The position numbers and the translations under genes were made by a program. Source: Selenomonadales bacterium (GTDB lineage: Bacteria; Bacillota; Negativicutes; Sporomusales; UBA7701). From it: a stretch of 64,000 bases of DNA. Position 1 is the stretch's first letter. Each line of letters begins with the position of its first letter. Where the stretch lies: contig JARKPR010000012.1 in the NCBI GenBank assembly GCA_029975165.1, positions 62,001 through 126,000 on the forward strand. Reading direction: 5' to 3'. Below are positions 32,532-40,640 of the stretch, piece after piece. A model generated the notes under the pieces. That model ran no database searches. It saw nothing but the letters and a program-made list of their open reading frames with translations, and was not told the origin of the DNA.

Positions 32532-32578
32532 CTTATTCACCGTGTCTTCATTAGTTCTTCACAAAAAATTGGTAAACT
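32532..32578 (+). promoter_or_regulatory. Response-regulator-type 11-bp repeats and -10, promoter of the His-rich secreted protein
   Basis: Three adjacent 11-mers, CTTATTCACCG, TGTCTTCATTA and GTTCTTCACAA (32532-32564), are followed by 8 bases and TAAACT (32573-32578). The same layout occurs before the two-component operon (38574-38609) and the efflux operon (40563-40609). Tandem repeats at one-turn spacing that stand in for a -35 box are the usual target of OmpR/PhoB-type activators. Confidence 0.65.
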
Positions 32579-32608
32579 TAGGGCAAAAGATGAGACGGAG
32601 GATTGAGC

Positions 32609-32800
32609 ATGAAGAAGAGTGTCGCAATATTGGCAACGATCATGTTTCTGGGGGTGCCGGCGGCGGCGCTTTTGCTGCAACCCACGGCGGCGTACGCAGC
32701 GGCCCAGACTTCCGGCGCCCAGGACCAGCAGCCCGGCGACAATGCCAAGGACGGCCGGCAAGGCGGCGAGGCTGACGGCGGCCACTCCGGCCACCATTGA
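32609..32800 (+). CDS. Small secreted His-rich protein
   Basis: A 63-residue protein. It has a Sec signal peptide (MKKS, hydrophobic stretch to residue 28, likely cleavage after AYA at about residue 30) and a short polar mature part of about 33 residues ending GGHSGHH. The His-rich end resembles the tails of the CusB-like adaptor and of the lipoprotein in the efflux operon, which suggests metal binding in the periplasm. ATG at 32609 follows GGAGGATTGAGC. Its promoter carries the same 11-bp repeats as the two-component and efflux operons. Confidence 0.7.
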   Translation: MKKSVAILATIMFLGVPAAALLLQPTAAYAAAQTSGAQDQQPGDNAKDGRQGGEADGGHSGHH

Positions 32801-32819
32801 ACCGTAGAGGCGCTCGCGT

Positions 32820-33386
32820 ATGAAGCCCAATGAATGTCAGCTTGCTTCTTTGAAAAGCATAGCCGAAGGCAATGCCAAGGCGCCGCTGGACATACGTTTT
32901 AAGCGATTCGTCAAAAACCGCCTCAGTCCGCGCCAGGTACAAGCCCTGCGTCGGGGCCTTCAGGCCGGAAAAGCCCTTTGGGGCCGGGTAAACGGCAAGG
33001 CCACGCCGGCGGCCGATGTCAATCAAGAGCGGCTACGGGCCGGCCCTGACAACAGCCATGTCCAGGAGGCGACACTGCGCGCCGGCGACTGGGTTGGCGT
33101 ACGCTCGGAAGAGGAAATCAGGGCTACCCTTGACGGCGACGATAAGTTGAAAGGCTGTTCCTTTATGGCCGCAAACGGAATGGGCCAATACTGCGGCACG
33201 GTCCGCCGCGTGCTCCAGCCGATTACGCGGTTCATCGACGAAGAGGAGGGGTGCGCGGCCAAAAACTGCGGCGGCCTCGTCCTGCTCGAGGGCGTGATGT
33301 GTTCAGGCGACACGAGCCTCGGGCGTTGCGACCGCTCCTGTCTGCTGTTCTGGCGCGAGGAATGGCTGGAAAAACTCACGGAATAA
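32820..33386 (+). CDS. Cysteine-rich conserved protein of unknown function
   Basis: A 188-residue protein. The N-terminal 75 residues are basic and helical. The C-terminal part has the order LRAGDWVGVRSEEEIRATLD, CSFM, QYCGTVRRV, CAAKNCGGLVLLEG and CDRSCLLFWREEWL. I know this pattern from uncharacterised proteins found near sugar-polymer genes in various bacteria, where it reads GDWV, ATLD, FCG, LEG, C and CLLFWKEAWL. The spaced cysteines suggest a metal or cluster site. ATG at 32820 lacks a strong ribosome binding site. It follows the His-rich gene by 19 bases and may share its promoter. Confidence 0.6.
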   Translation: MKPNECQLASLKSIAEGNAKAPLDIRFKRFVKNRLSPRQVQALRRGLQAGKALWGRVNGKATPAADVNQERLRAGPDNSHVQEATLRAGDWVGVRSEEEIRATLDGDDKLKGCSFMAANGMGQYCGTVRRVLQPITRFIDEEEGCAAKNCGGLVLLEGVMCSGDTSLGRCDRSCLLFWREEWLEKLTE

Positions 33387-33407
33387 AAATGAAATCCTTG
33401 CCTGGCC

Positions 33408-33449
33408 AAAGCGGACACCGGGATGGTGCCAACCGCCGCGGCTTTTCTT
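33408..33449 (+). terminator. Compound hairpin after the Cys-rich gene
   Basis: A short CACC-GGGAT-GGTG stem sits inside a longer imperfect repeat (AAAGCGG ... CCGCGGCTTTT) that ends in CTTTTCTT. It lies about 20 bases after the stop at 33386. The fit is imperfect. Confidence 0.4.
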
Positions 33450-33496
33450 ATATGCGAAGGCGGTGCTTATTACCCTTTTGTTTAACAGAAAAGATA

Positions 33497-33525
33497 TTGA
33501 CGAATCATATATTGGGGCGTATCAT
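33497..33525 (+). promoter_or_regulatory. Promoter of csoR-copA
   Basis: TTGACG (33497-33502) and TATCAT (33520-33525) are 17 bases apart. The predicted start of transcription falls at the left edge of the CsoR-type operator at 33531-33549. Confidence 0.6.
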
Positions 33526-33530
33526 ATAAA

Positions 33531-33549
33531 TATACGGTACGGGGGTATA
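33531..33549. promoter_or_regulatory. CsoR-type operator
   Basis: TATACGGTACGGGGGTATA has TATAC and GTATA arms around a GC-rich centre, like the G-tract operators of known CsoR copper repressors. It lies between the -10 box and the csoR ribosome binding site, so CsoR without copper should block its own operon. Confidence 0.6.
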
Positions 33550-33566
33550 GTATTGGAGGGAGTAAG

Positions 33567-33836
33567 CTGCTTACGGATAAAGAAAAGAGCGATCTGCGCA
33601 AACGGCTGAAAAGGATTGCCGGGCAGATCAACGGCATTGACAAAATGCTTGAGGAAGGACGCTACTGCGTAGATATAGTGCAGCAGATCCTGGCGGCGCG
33701 GGCGGCCCTGAATCAGGTGGCGCTGATCATTCTGGAAAGCCATGCCAAAAGCTGTGTGGTGTCGGCTATCAAGGAGGACCGCGCCGAACAGAGTATCGAT
33801 GAATTGATGGGCGTACTGCGACAGTTTACCAAGTAA
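33567..33836 (+). CDS. csoR: Copper-sensing repressor CsoR
   Basis: An 89-residue all-helical repressor: [29 protein letters not shown] and ESHAKSCV. The Cu(I) ligand set is Cys in RYC, His in ESH and Cys in SCV, the C-H-C pattern of CsoR. Copper binding releases DNA. No ATG, GTG or TTG lies at the conserved N-terminus. The frame runs from CTG at 33567, six bases after GGAGGG, and gives [11 protein letters not shown] therefore propose a CTG start. Internal ATG at 33645 would remove the first helix. copA follows after 29 bases. Confidence 0.88.
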   Translation: MLTDKEKSDLRKRLKRIAGQINGIDKMLEEGRYCVDIVQQILAARAALNQVALIILESHAKSCVVSAIKEDRAEQSIDELMGVLRQFTK

Positions 33837-33865
33837 GAATTTGCCGAGGGGAGGATGCGACAAGG

Positions 33866-36289
33866 ATGCCTGCTGATACCAGGGAGCAAAAATTTTTTAC
33901 CGCAACCTTGAAAATAGGCGGCATGTCCTGTGCCGCCTGCGCAGCCAGGATCGAGAAGGGTTTGGCCAAATTGCCGGGCGTGGACAAAGCGGCCGTGAAT
34001 TTGGCCACCGAAAAGGCCACCGTGGTTTACGACCCGGCGAAAATAAGCGTTAAAGAGATCGCCGCCAAAGTGGAAGACCTGGGCTATCAGATTATCAAAG
34101 ACCGGGCCGATGTGAAGATTGCCGGCATGAGCTGCGCGGCCTGCGCCAGCCGCATCGAAAAGGGGCTGCAGGGCTTGCCGGGCGTTTATAAGGCCGCGGT
34201 CAATTTTGCCGCCGAGAAAGCGGCGGTGGAATATAATCCGGCCGAGGTGACCTTCGGGCAGATCAAGGAATTGATACGGAAACTGGGCTACGAAGCCCAT
34301 GATATAGCCGACGCCGGGGATGTAGACCGGGAAAGAAAAGCCCGGGAAGAGGAGGTCGGGAAGCAGCGCTTCCGGTTGATGCTGTCCGCCGCGCTCTCTT
34401 TCCCCCTGCTTGGGGCGATGGTCCTGCATTTCTTCGGCATCATGGGGCCGGTCGGCGACGTTTTGATGAATCCTTATTTGCAATTGGCGCTGGCAACGCC
34501 CGTGCAATTCGTAGCCGGCTGGCAGTTCTACCGCGGGGCTTATACCGCCTTGCGCAACGGCAGCGCCAATATGGATGTGCTGGTGGCGCTGGGAACTTCG
34601 GCGGCGTACTTCTTCAGCCTGGTGAACGTGGCAACCGGCTCGCCGGATTTGTATTTCGAGACGTCGGCGATTCTTATCACCCTTATCATTTTGGGGAAAC
34701 TGCTGGAGGCCAACGCCAAAGGCCGCACCTCCGAGGCGATCAAGGCGTTGATGGGCCTGCAGGCCAAAACGGCCCGCATCGTCCGTGACGGGCAGGAAAC
34801 CGACATCCCGATCGAGGAAGTTGCCGTCGGTGATGTCATCGTCGTCCGGCCGGGGGAAAAAATCCCCGTGGACGGGGTGATCGCCGAAGGAACCTCGACG
34901 GTCGACGAGTCGATGCTGACCGGCGAGAGCATCCCGGTCGACAAGAAAACCGGCGACGAGGTCGTCGGCGCCACCATCAACAAGTTCGGCACCTTCAAAT
35001 TCGAGGCCACCAAAGTCGGCAAGGACACCGCCCTGGCCCAGATAATCAAAATCGTCGAGGACGCCCAAGGTTCAAAAGCGCCCATTCAACGCTTTGCCGA
35101 TGTGGTGTCCGGGTATTTCGTGCCGGCGGTCGTCGGGGTGGCCGCGCTTACCTTTCTGGCGTGGTATTTTGTCTTCGATGCCGGCAATTTTACCCGGGCG
35201 CTCGTCAACTTTACGGCGGTGCTGGTGATCGCTTGTCCCTGCGCGCTGGGCCTGGCCACGCCGACCTCGATCATGGTCGGTACAGGCAAAGGCGCCGAGA
35301 GCGGCATCCTTATCAAGGGCGCGGAGCATCTGGAGAACGCCCACCGGCTGACCACGATCGTGCTGGACAAGACCGGCACCATCACCAAAGGCGAGCCGGA
35401 GGTAACGGACATTGTGGCCCTCGGCGGACAAAACGAAGACGAACTGCTCCAAATAGCCGTGCGGGCCGAAAAAAACTCCGAGCACCCGCTAGGCCAGGCA
35501 GTGGTCAAATACGGCCAGTCCCAAGCCGTGGCGCCGGCCGACCCCGATTCCTTCGCAGCCATTCCCGGCCGCGGCGTGGCAGCAACAATCGACGGGCGGA
35601 CCGTGCTGGTGGGCACGCGCAAGCTGCTGCGGGAAAACGGCATTGCCATCGACGGCGTCATCGGCCAGGTCGAAGGACTGGAGCAGCAGGGCAAGACCGT
35701 AATGCTCATGGCCGTGGACGGCCGGCCGGCAGGGCTTATCGCGGTGGCCGACACGGTGAAGGAGCATTCGGCCGCCGCCGTGGCCGAGCTGCAGCAGATG
35801 GGGATCGAGGTATGGATGATAACCGGCGACAACGAACGGACGGCCCAGGCCATCGCCGGCCAGGTGGGAATAAAGAGCGTCATGGCCGAGGTGCTGCCGG
35901 AGTATAAGGCGGAGAAGGTCGAGTCGCTCAAGCGCGAAGGAAAAATTGTCGCCATGGTCGGCGACGGCATCAACGACGCGCCGGCGCTCGCCACCGCGGA
36001 CGTGGGGTTCGCCATCGGCACCGGCACCGACGTGGCGATTGAAGCCGCCGATATTACCCTGATGCGCGGCGACCTCAGGGGGATCGTCGCGGCTATCAAG
36101 CTGAGCAGGGCGACGATGCGCAACATCAAGCAGAACCTTTTCTGGGCGCTAGTATATAACGCCCTGGGAATCCCGATCGCCGCCAGCGGCTTTCTGTCGC
36201 CCGTCCTGGCCGGCGCCGCCATGGCTTTCAGCTCGGTATCCGTGGTAAGCAACGCCTTGCGGCTGAAAGGCTTCGATCCTTACCGTTAG
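33866..36289 (+). CDS. copA: Cu(I)-exporting P-type ATPase
   Basis: An 807-residue P1B-ATPase. Two N-terminal heavy-metal domains carry GMSCAAC at residues 22-25 and 90-93. Eight membrane helices follow, with the Cu-binding CPC in [14 protein letters not shown], the phosphorylation motif DKTGT, the P1B HP in SEHPLG, and the hinge [10 protein letters not shown]. It exports Cu(I) (or Ag(I)) from the cytoplasm with ATP. ATG at 33866 follows GAGGGGAGG. It is the second gene of the csoR operon; no copZ chaperone gene is present, and the paired N-terminal domains may serve that role. Confidence 0.95.
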   Translation: MPADTREQKFFTATLKIGGMSCAACAARIEKGLAKLPGVDKAAVNLATEKATVVYDPAKISVKEIAAKVEDLGYQIIKDRADVKIAGMSCAACASRIEKGLQGLPGVYKAAVNFAAEKAAVEYNPAEVTFGQIKELIRKLGYEAHDIADAGDVDRERKAREEEVGKQRFRLMLSAALSFPLLGAMVLHFFGIMGPVGDVLMNPYLQLALATPVQFVAGWQFYRGAYTALRNGSANMDVLVALGTSAAYFFSLVNVATGSPDLYFETSAILITLIILGKLLEANAKGRTSEAIKALMGLQAKTARIVRDGQETDIPIEEVAVGDVIVVRPGEKIPVDGVIAEGTSTVDESMLTGESIPVDKKTGDEVVGATINKFGTFKFEATKVGKDTALAQIIKIVEDAQGSKAPIQRFADVVSGYFVPAVVGVAALTFLAWYFVFDAGNFTRALVNFTAVLVIACPCALGLATPTSIMVGTGKGAESGILIKGAEHLENAHRLTTIVLDKTGTITKGEPEVTDIVALGGQNEDELLQIAVRAEKNSEHPLGQAVVKYGQSQAVAPADPDSFAAIPGRGVAATIDGRTVLVGTRKLLRENGIAIDGVIGQVEGLEQQGKTVMLMAVDGRPAGLIAVADTVKEHSAAAVAELQQMGIEVWMITGDNERTAQAIAGQVGIKSVMAEVLPEYKAEKVESLKREGKIVAMVGDGINDAPALATADVGFAIGTGTDVAIEAADITLMRGDLRGIVAAIKLSRATMRNIKQNLFWALVYNALGIPIAASGFLSPVLAGAAMAFSSVSVVSNALRLKGFDPYR

Positions 36290-36369
36290 GCGCCGCCGCT
36301 AAAGGGGCTGCCGTCATGGCGGCCCCGGTGCTTTCGGGAAAATCGTCACGACCTTTTCATCCTTCCTGC

Positions 36370-36398
36370 TTCCTGGCAATTTGCCAGGAATTTTTTTT
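36370..36398 (+). terminator. Rho-independent terminator after copA
   Basis: TTCCTGGCA and TGCCAGGAA pair tightly and are followed by T8. A second GC-rich hairpin (GGGGCTGCC / GGCGGCCCC, 36304-36326) lies upstream without a T-tract. Confidence 0.9.
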
Positions 36399-36483
36399 GG
36401 GGCCGATAGGAAAAGGGTGTCGATGCATCGAAAATATATATTACATCACAAGAATATATCTATAATAAGACAAGCGAGGAGCA

Positions 36484-37278
36484 ATGGCAGCTGAACAAGA
36501 AATCGTCGCCGGGGTTGACGCCGGTTCGACGGCGATAAAGGTGACGTTATTCGACGGCACGGCGATGGCGAACTATCTGGAACCGGCCGGCTGGAATCCC
36601 CGCGAAACCGCAACCGTCCTGTTGTCCAAGGCGGCCGGGCTGCGGGGCGTGAAGGCCGGGGGGCTGGCGAGGGTGTATGGCACCGGTTACGGCCGGGTGG
36701 GGCTCGGCTTCCTGGCGAAGGCGGTGACGGAGATCACCTGCCATGCCCGGGGGGCGGCGTACATGGCGCCGGAGGCCCGCACCGTCATCGACATCGGCGG
36801 GCAGGACGTCAAAGCGATCAGGATCGACGGAGCAGGGCGCGTGCGCGATTTCGTGATGAACGACAAGTGCGCGGCCGGCACGGGGCGCTTCCTGCAGGTG
36901 ATGGCCGGGGCCCTCGGCATGGACCTGGGGACGATGGCGGCGCTGCCCGCCGACGGGGACGCCTGTCCGATCAACGCCATGTGCACAGTGTTCGCGGAGT
37001 CGGAGGTCATCGGGCTGCTCAACCGGGGCACGCCGCGGGAGACGATCGTGGCCGGCCTGTACAAGTCGATCGCCGGCAGGGTGGCCGCCATGGCCGCCCG
37101 GATAACCCCCTGTCCGCCTGTCGTCCTGACCGGCGGCGTCGCCCTGCATCAAGCCCTGCACAAGGCTCTGGAGAACGAGCTGGGACTTAAGGTGACAATC
37201 CCCGGAGAGGCGGTGTTCGCCGGCTCGATCGGCGCGGCATTGCTGGCCTGGGAAGATCTGCGCAGAAAAGGAGAATGA
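36484..37278 (+). CDS. ATPase activator of a 2-hydroxyacyl-CoA dehydratase or double-cubane protein
   Basis: A 264-residue ASKHA-fold ATPase of the BadF/HgdC type. ATP motifs are GVDAGSTAIK, VIDIGGQDVK and LTGGVAL. C129 in NDKCAAGTGRF and C167 in AMCTVFAESE are the two ligands that, in the dimer, hold one [4Fe-4S] cluster between the subunits. It drives a low-potential electron into its partner using ATP. It precedes the partner gene by 4 bases, as in the yjiL-yjiM pair and in the double-cubane reductase of Carboxydothermus. ATG at 36484 follows GCGAGGAGC. Confidence 0.88.
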   Translation: MAAEQEIVAGVDAGSTAIKVTLFDGTAMANYLEPAGWNPRETATVLLSKAAGLRGVKAGGLARVYGTGYGRVGLGFLAKAVTEITCHARGAAYMAPEARTVIDIGGQDVKAIRIDGAGRVRDFVMNDKCAAGTGRFLQVMAGALGMDLGTMAALPADGDACPINAMCTVFAESEVIGLLNRGTPRETIVAGLYKSIAGRVAAMAARITPCPPVVLTGGVALHQALHKALENELGLKVTIPGEAVFAGSIGAALLAWEDLRRKGE

Positions 37279-37282
37279 CGAG

Positions 37283-38437
37283 ATGACTTTATCACGTCCC
37301 CAGGCCATGGCCCATTTCGACATGGCCATACCCCACGCCGCCACCTCGCTGAAGCAGCTCAAGGAGAACGGCACAAAGGTAGTCGGCTACTACTGTATGT
37401 TCGCGCCCCAGGAGGTGGCCCTGGCGGCCGGCGCCCAGCCGGTGGCCCTGTGCGCGACCAAGGAGGAGCCGATCGCCGACGGCGAAAAGACGCTGCCGCG
37501 CAACTTCTGTCCGCTGATCAAATCGTCGTACGGCTTCGCGGTCACCGACAAGTGTCCGTTTTTCCTGCATTCCGACCTCATCGTCGGCGAGACGACCTGC
37601 GACGGCAAAAAGAAGATGTTCGAGCTGATGGCGAAATTCAAGCCGGTGCATGTCATGAACCTGCCGCAGGGCTATGCCGCCGAAGAGGATAAGGCCTATT
37701 GGCTGGCGGCGGTCGAGAAACTGAAGAAATATCTCGAAACAAGCCTGGACGTAGAGATTACCGACGCGAAACTGGCCGCCGCCATTAAGGAACGCAACGC
37801 CGAGCGGCGGCTGATTCAGGAATTGGCCGACCTGACCAAGCACGATCCGGTGCCCTTGTCCGGCCAGGATATGCTGAAAGTTCTCTGGGCCCACAATTTC
37901 GTATTCGACCGCCAGGAGTTCGCGGCCCAGGTGCGGGAACTGGTCGGCGAACTGAAGGAACAGGCTGCCAGGGGCGAGGGGGCGCTGCCCAAGGGGGCCA
38001 AGCGGATCGTCGTCACCGGCGTCCCCACCGGCATTGGCGCCGAGAAGGTGCTGAAGATCATCGAGGACTGCGGGGCGGCGGTGGTTTATATCGAAAACTG
38101 TTCCGGCATGAAGCAGTTCGTCACCCTGGTGGACGAGGACAAACCGGCGCTGGCGGCGATCGCCGACAAATACCTGGGCACCCATTGCTCGTGTATGAGC
38201 CCCAACCCGCGGCGAATGGAGCTGGTGGCCGAGGTCGCCCGCGACTGGCGGGCCGACGGCGTCGTCGACGTCGTCTGGCAGGGGTGCCACACTTACAACG
38301 TCGAGGGCCGGGTGCTGAAGGATTACCTGCGCGACAACGGCAACGTCCCGTACCTGCAGATCGAGACCGACTACTCCCAGGGCGACGTGGAACAGATCAA
38401 GACCAGAGTCCAGGCTTTCCTGGAGATGATGGGCTAG
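37283..38437 (+). CDS. Double-cubane-cluster-type protein (2-hydroxyacyl-CoA dehydratase D family, YjiM-like)
   Basis: A 384-residue single-subunit member of the 2-hydroxyacyl-CoA dehydratase D family. Ten cysteines are seen (38, 57, 76, 91, 106, 263, 273, 302, 304, 335), enough for six ligands of an [8Fe-9S] double-cubane cluster as described for Carboxydothermus DCCP. True dehydratases need two different subunits and CoA-transferase genes; neither is here. So a small-molecule reductase of DCCP type is more likely. It receives electrons from the ATPase encoded just upstream. ATG follows AAAAGGAGA. The substrate is unknown. Confidence 0.8.
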   Translation: MTLSRPQAMAHFDMAIPHAATSLKQLKENGTKVVGYYCMFAPQEVALAAGAQPVALCATKEEPIADGEKTLPRNFCPLIKSSYGFAVTDKCPFFLHSDLIVGETTCDGKKKMFELMAKFKPVHVMNLPQGYAAEEDKAYWLAAVEKLKKYLETSLDVEITDAKLAAAIKERNAERRLIQELADLTKHDPVPLSGQDMLKVLWAHNFVFDRQEFAAQVRELVGELKEQAARGEGALPKGAKRIVVTGVPTGIGAEKVLKIIEDCGAAVVYIENCSGMKQFVTLVDEDKPALAAIADKYLGTHCSCMSPNPRRMELVAEVARDWRADGVVDVVWQGCHTYNVEGRVLKDYLRDNGNVPYLQIETDYSQGDVEQIKTRVQAFLEMMG

Positions 38438-38490
38438 TTTGCGGAGAAACCGCGACCGGTATGCGGCCCGGTAAAATGGAAAAAGAGCAT

Positions 38491-38527
38491 GGCAAGGGGC
38501 CGGATATATAATGTCCGGCCCTTTGCC
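38491..38527 (+). terminator. Hairpin after the double-cubane pair
   Basis: GGCAAGGGGCCGGA and GTCCGGCCCTTTGCC form a long, nearly perfect stem. There is no following T-tract, so the termination strength is uncertain. Confidence 0.55.
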
Positions 38528-38573
38528 GTCGCCGGGCGGCGGTGGACGGCTAAAATATACAAAAAAATCATAT

Positions 38574-38609
38574 TTTCTGCACAACTTCTTCATAATTTGT
38601 TGTTAAAGT
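38574..38609 (+). promoter_or_regulatory. Response-regulator-type repeats and -10, promoter of the two-component operon
   Basis: TTTCTGCACAA (38574-38584) and CTTCTTCATAA (38585-38595) are tandem 11-mers, followed by 8 bases and TAAAGT (38604-38609). The layout is the same as at 32532-32578 and 40563-40609. It implies that the response regulator activates its own gene. Confidence 0.6.
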
Positions 38610-38680
38610 AAAGGTATATCAAGGAAATGTTTTCGCCGCCGGGTGTGATAATATATAGGGGAGACGGAGGAGGAACCGCC

Positions 38681-39373
38681 ATGGCGCACCAGACGGTGTT
38701 CATTGTCGACGACGACGTCAAGATCACGAAACTGCTGAAATCCTACTTCGATAGGGAAGGCTTCATAACTTACCTGGCCCACGAGGGCGGCAACGCCGTC
38801 CGGGCCATACGGGACAAAAATCCCGATCTGGTTATCCTCGACCTGATGCTGCCCGGCATGGACGGGTGGGAGATTTGCCGCAAGCTCCGCAAGGAGAGCG
38901 AGGTGCCGATCATCATGCTCACCGCCCGCGACGAAGAGACGGACCGCGTCATCGGCCTGGAAATGGGGGCCGACGACTATGTGGCCAAGCCGTTCAGCCC
39001 GCGGGAGGTGGTCGCCCGGGCCAAAGCCATTTTGCGCCGGACCCAGAAGACGGCCGCCAAGGCCGAGCCGATCCATGTGGGCGACCTGGTTATCGACGCC
39101 GAACGGCATTTGGTCAAGAAGGGCAACACGGTGCTCGATCTGACGCCGACGGAATTCAAGATCCTCGAGCAGCTTGCCACAAACGCCGGCCGGGTATTCA
39201 CCCGGCTGCAGATCGTCGAACGGGTGCAGGGGTATTCGTTCGAAGGGTACGAAAGGACCGTCGACGCCCATATGAAGAATCTGCGCCGGAAAATTGAGGA
39301 CAACCCGAAAGAACCGCGCTACATTCTCACGGTATACGGGGTGGGGTACCGGTTTGCCGGTGACTGCGAATGA
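38681..39373 (+). CDS. OmpR-family response regulator, CusR-like
   Basis: A 230-residue regulator. Receiver domain 1-120 has the acidic pair in FIVDDDV, the phosphorylated D54 in VILDLMLPGMDG, T in MLTAR and K in YVAKPFSP. A winged-helix output domain (about 130-228) follows with DLTPTEFKIL, YERTVDAHMKNLRRKI and VYGVGYRF. It overlaps the kinase gene by 4 bases. ATG at 38681 has GGAGGAGG upstream. Its likely targets are the three promoters that share tandem 11-bp repeats, including the copper/silver-type efflux operon downstream. Confidence 0.9.
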   Translation: MAHQTVFIVDDDVKITKLLKSYFDREGFITYLAHEGGNAVRAIRDKNPDLVILDLMLPGMDGWEICRKLRKESEVPIIMLTARDEETDRVIGLEMGADDYVAKPFSPREVVARAKAILRRTQKTAAKAEPIHVGDLVIDAERHLVKKGNTVLDLTPTEFKILEQLATNAGRVFTRLQIVERVQGYSFEGYERTVDAHMKNLRRKIEDNPKEPRYILTVYGVGYRFAGDCE

Positions 39374-40488
39374 TCAGCATAACCTACAGGATAACGGGCC
39401 TGATGTTCCTCGCCATCACCTTGACGGTCTTCCTGCTGGTCTTCCTGGCCAACCACCAGATGACCACCCTCTTCGCGAACTATCTCGTCGACCTGTACCA
39501 GCATTCGGACGGCCTTGTCACCGGGCATACCATGATGGGCCTGCAGGAGCAGGAATTCCTGAACTCGGTGCACAATTCGCTGATCTGGGTGGGCTGGGCC
39601 ATCGTTCTTGTCGGCCTGGCGGCCAGCTACGCGCTGGCCCGCAGCATCACCGTGCCGCTCCGCAAGCTGAACGCCGGCGTCCGCGAAATCGAGCGGGGGA
39701 ACTTCGCCCATACGGTCGAGGTGGATTCGAACGACGAGGTTCAGCAGCTTGCCGCCGCTTTCAACCGCATGGCCGCGGCCCTGGAGACGAACAACAGGCT
39801 GCGCAGGCAGCTTCTGGCCGACATCGCCCACGAGCTGAAGACGCCCTTGTCGGTCATCCAGGGCAACCTGGAGGGCATGATCGACGGCGTCGTCGCTACC
39901 GACAGGGAACAGCTGCTCTCTTTGTTCGAAGAGTCGATTCACCTCAACCGGCTGATCAACGATCTGCGCGATCTGTCGCTGGCCGAGGCCGGCCAGCTTT
40001 CCCTCGAAAAGGCCCCGGCCGATATCAACCAGCTCGTTGCCCACGCGGTCGGCATGGTCAAGCGCCTGGCAGAGGAAAAGAAGCTCCAGGTAGAATGCGA
40101 CCTGGGCAGGCTGCCGACGCTGGAAGTCGACGTCAACCGCCTGCGCCAGGTGGTTTTCAATCTGCTGACGAATGCCGTGCGCTACACGAACGAGGGCGGC
40201 AAGGTGACGGTGGCGACAGCCGTAGAGCGCAGGGAGGAGCAGGAATGGATCGCCGTTTCGGTCCGCGACAGCGGACAGGGAATAGCGCCGGAAGACCTGC
40301 CGTATATTTTCGACCATTTCTACCGGGCGGACAAATCGCGCAACCGCCGGAGCGGGGGAACGGGCATCGGCCTGGCGATCGTCAAACGATTGGTGGAAAC
40401 CCACGGCGGCAGCGTCCTGGTCGACAGCCGGCCGGGGGAGGGCAGCTGCTTCAAGGTGTTGCTGCCGGCGGCGGCCCCGAAAGCATAA
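39370..40488 (+). CDS. Sensor histidine kinase, CusS-like
   Basis: A 372-residue membrane kinase. TM1 is about residues 8-27, TM2 about 70-90, with an outer loop of only about 42 residues rich in His and Met (NHQM, YQHSD, GHTMM, VHNS). A HAMP domain (about 91-143), the phospho-acceptor H154 in AHELKTPLS, and an ATP-binding domain with NLLTNAVRY, DSGQGIAPEDLPYIF and GGTGIGLAIV follow. The His/Met-rich loop is consistent with sensing periplasmic Cu(I) or Ag(I). The start overlaps the regulator stop as ATGA. A terminator follows. Confidence 0.9.
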   Translation: MISITYRITGLMFLAITLTVFLLVFLANHQMTTLFANYLVDLYQHSDGLVTGHTMMGLQEQEFLNSVHNSLIWVGWAIVLVGLAASYALARSITVPLRKLNAGVREIERGNFAHTVEVDSNDEVQQLAAAFNRMAAALETNNRLRRQLLADIAHELKTPLSVIQGNLEGMIDGVVATDREQLLSLFEESIHLNRLINDLRDLSLAEAGQLSLEKAPADINQLVAHAVGMVKRLAEEKKLQVECDLGRLPTLEVDVNRLRQVVFNLLTNAVRYTNEGGKVTVATAVERREEQEWIAVSVRDSGQGIAPEDLPYIFDHFYRADKSRNRRSGGTGIGLAIVKRLVETHGGSVLVDSRPGEGSCFKVLLPAAAPKA

Positions 40489-40504
40489 TATGCACGAGTT
40501 CATC

Positions 40505-40542
40505 AACAGGACAGCTACCTACCGGTGGCTGCCCTGTTTTTT
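40505..40542 (+). terminator. Rho-independent terminator after the kinase gene
   Basis: AACAGGACAGCTACC and GGTGGCTGCCCTGTT pair over 15 positions with two wobble pairs and run into T6. It separates the two-component operon from the efflux operon, which has its own promoter. Confidence 0.85.
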
Positions 40543-40562
40543 GTGCCGGCAATTTAACACAA

Positions 40563-40609
40563 CTTCTTCAAAGCTTATTCATCAGTTTTTCACATTGTCC
40601 CGGTAAGAT
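40563..40609 (+). promoter_or_regulatory. Response-regulator-type 11-bp repeats and -10, promoter of the efflux operon
   Basis: Three perfectly phased 11-mers, CTTCTTCAAAG, CTTATTCATCA and GTTTTTCACAT (40563-40595), are followed by 8 bases and TAAGAT (40604-40609). This is the clearest of three sites with the same layout and is the best candidate binding site of the CusR-like regulator. Confidence 0.7.
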
Positions 40610-40640
40610 ATAAACGGACTACTTCGGGGGAGGAAGAGAT

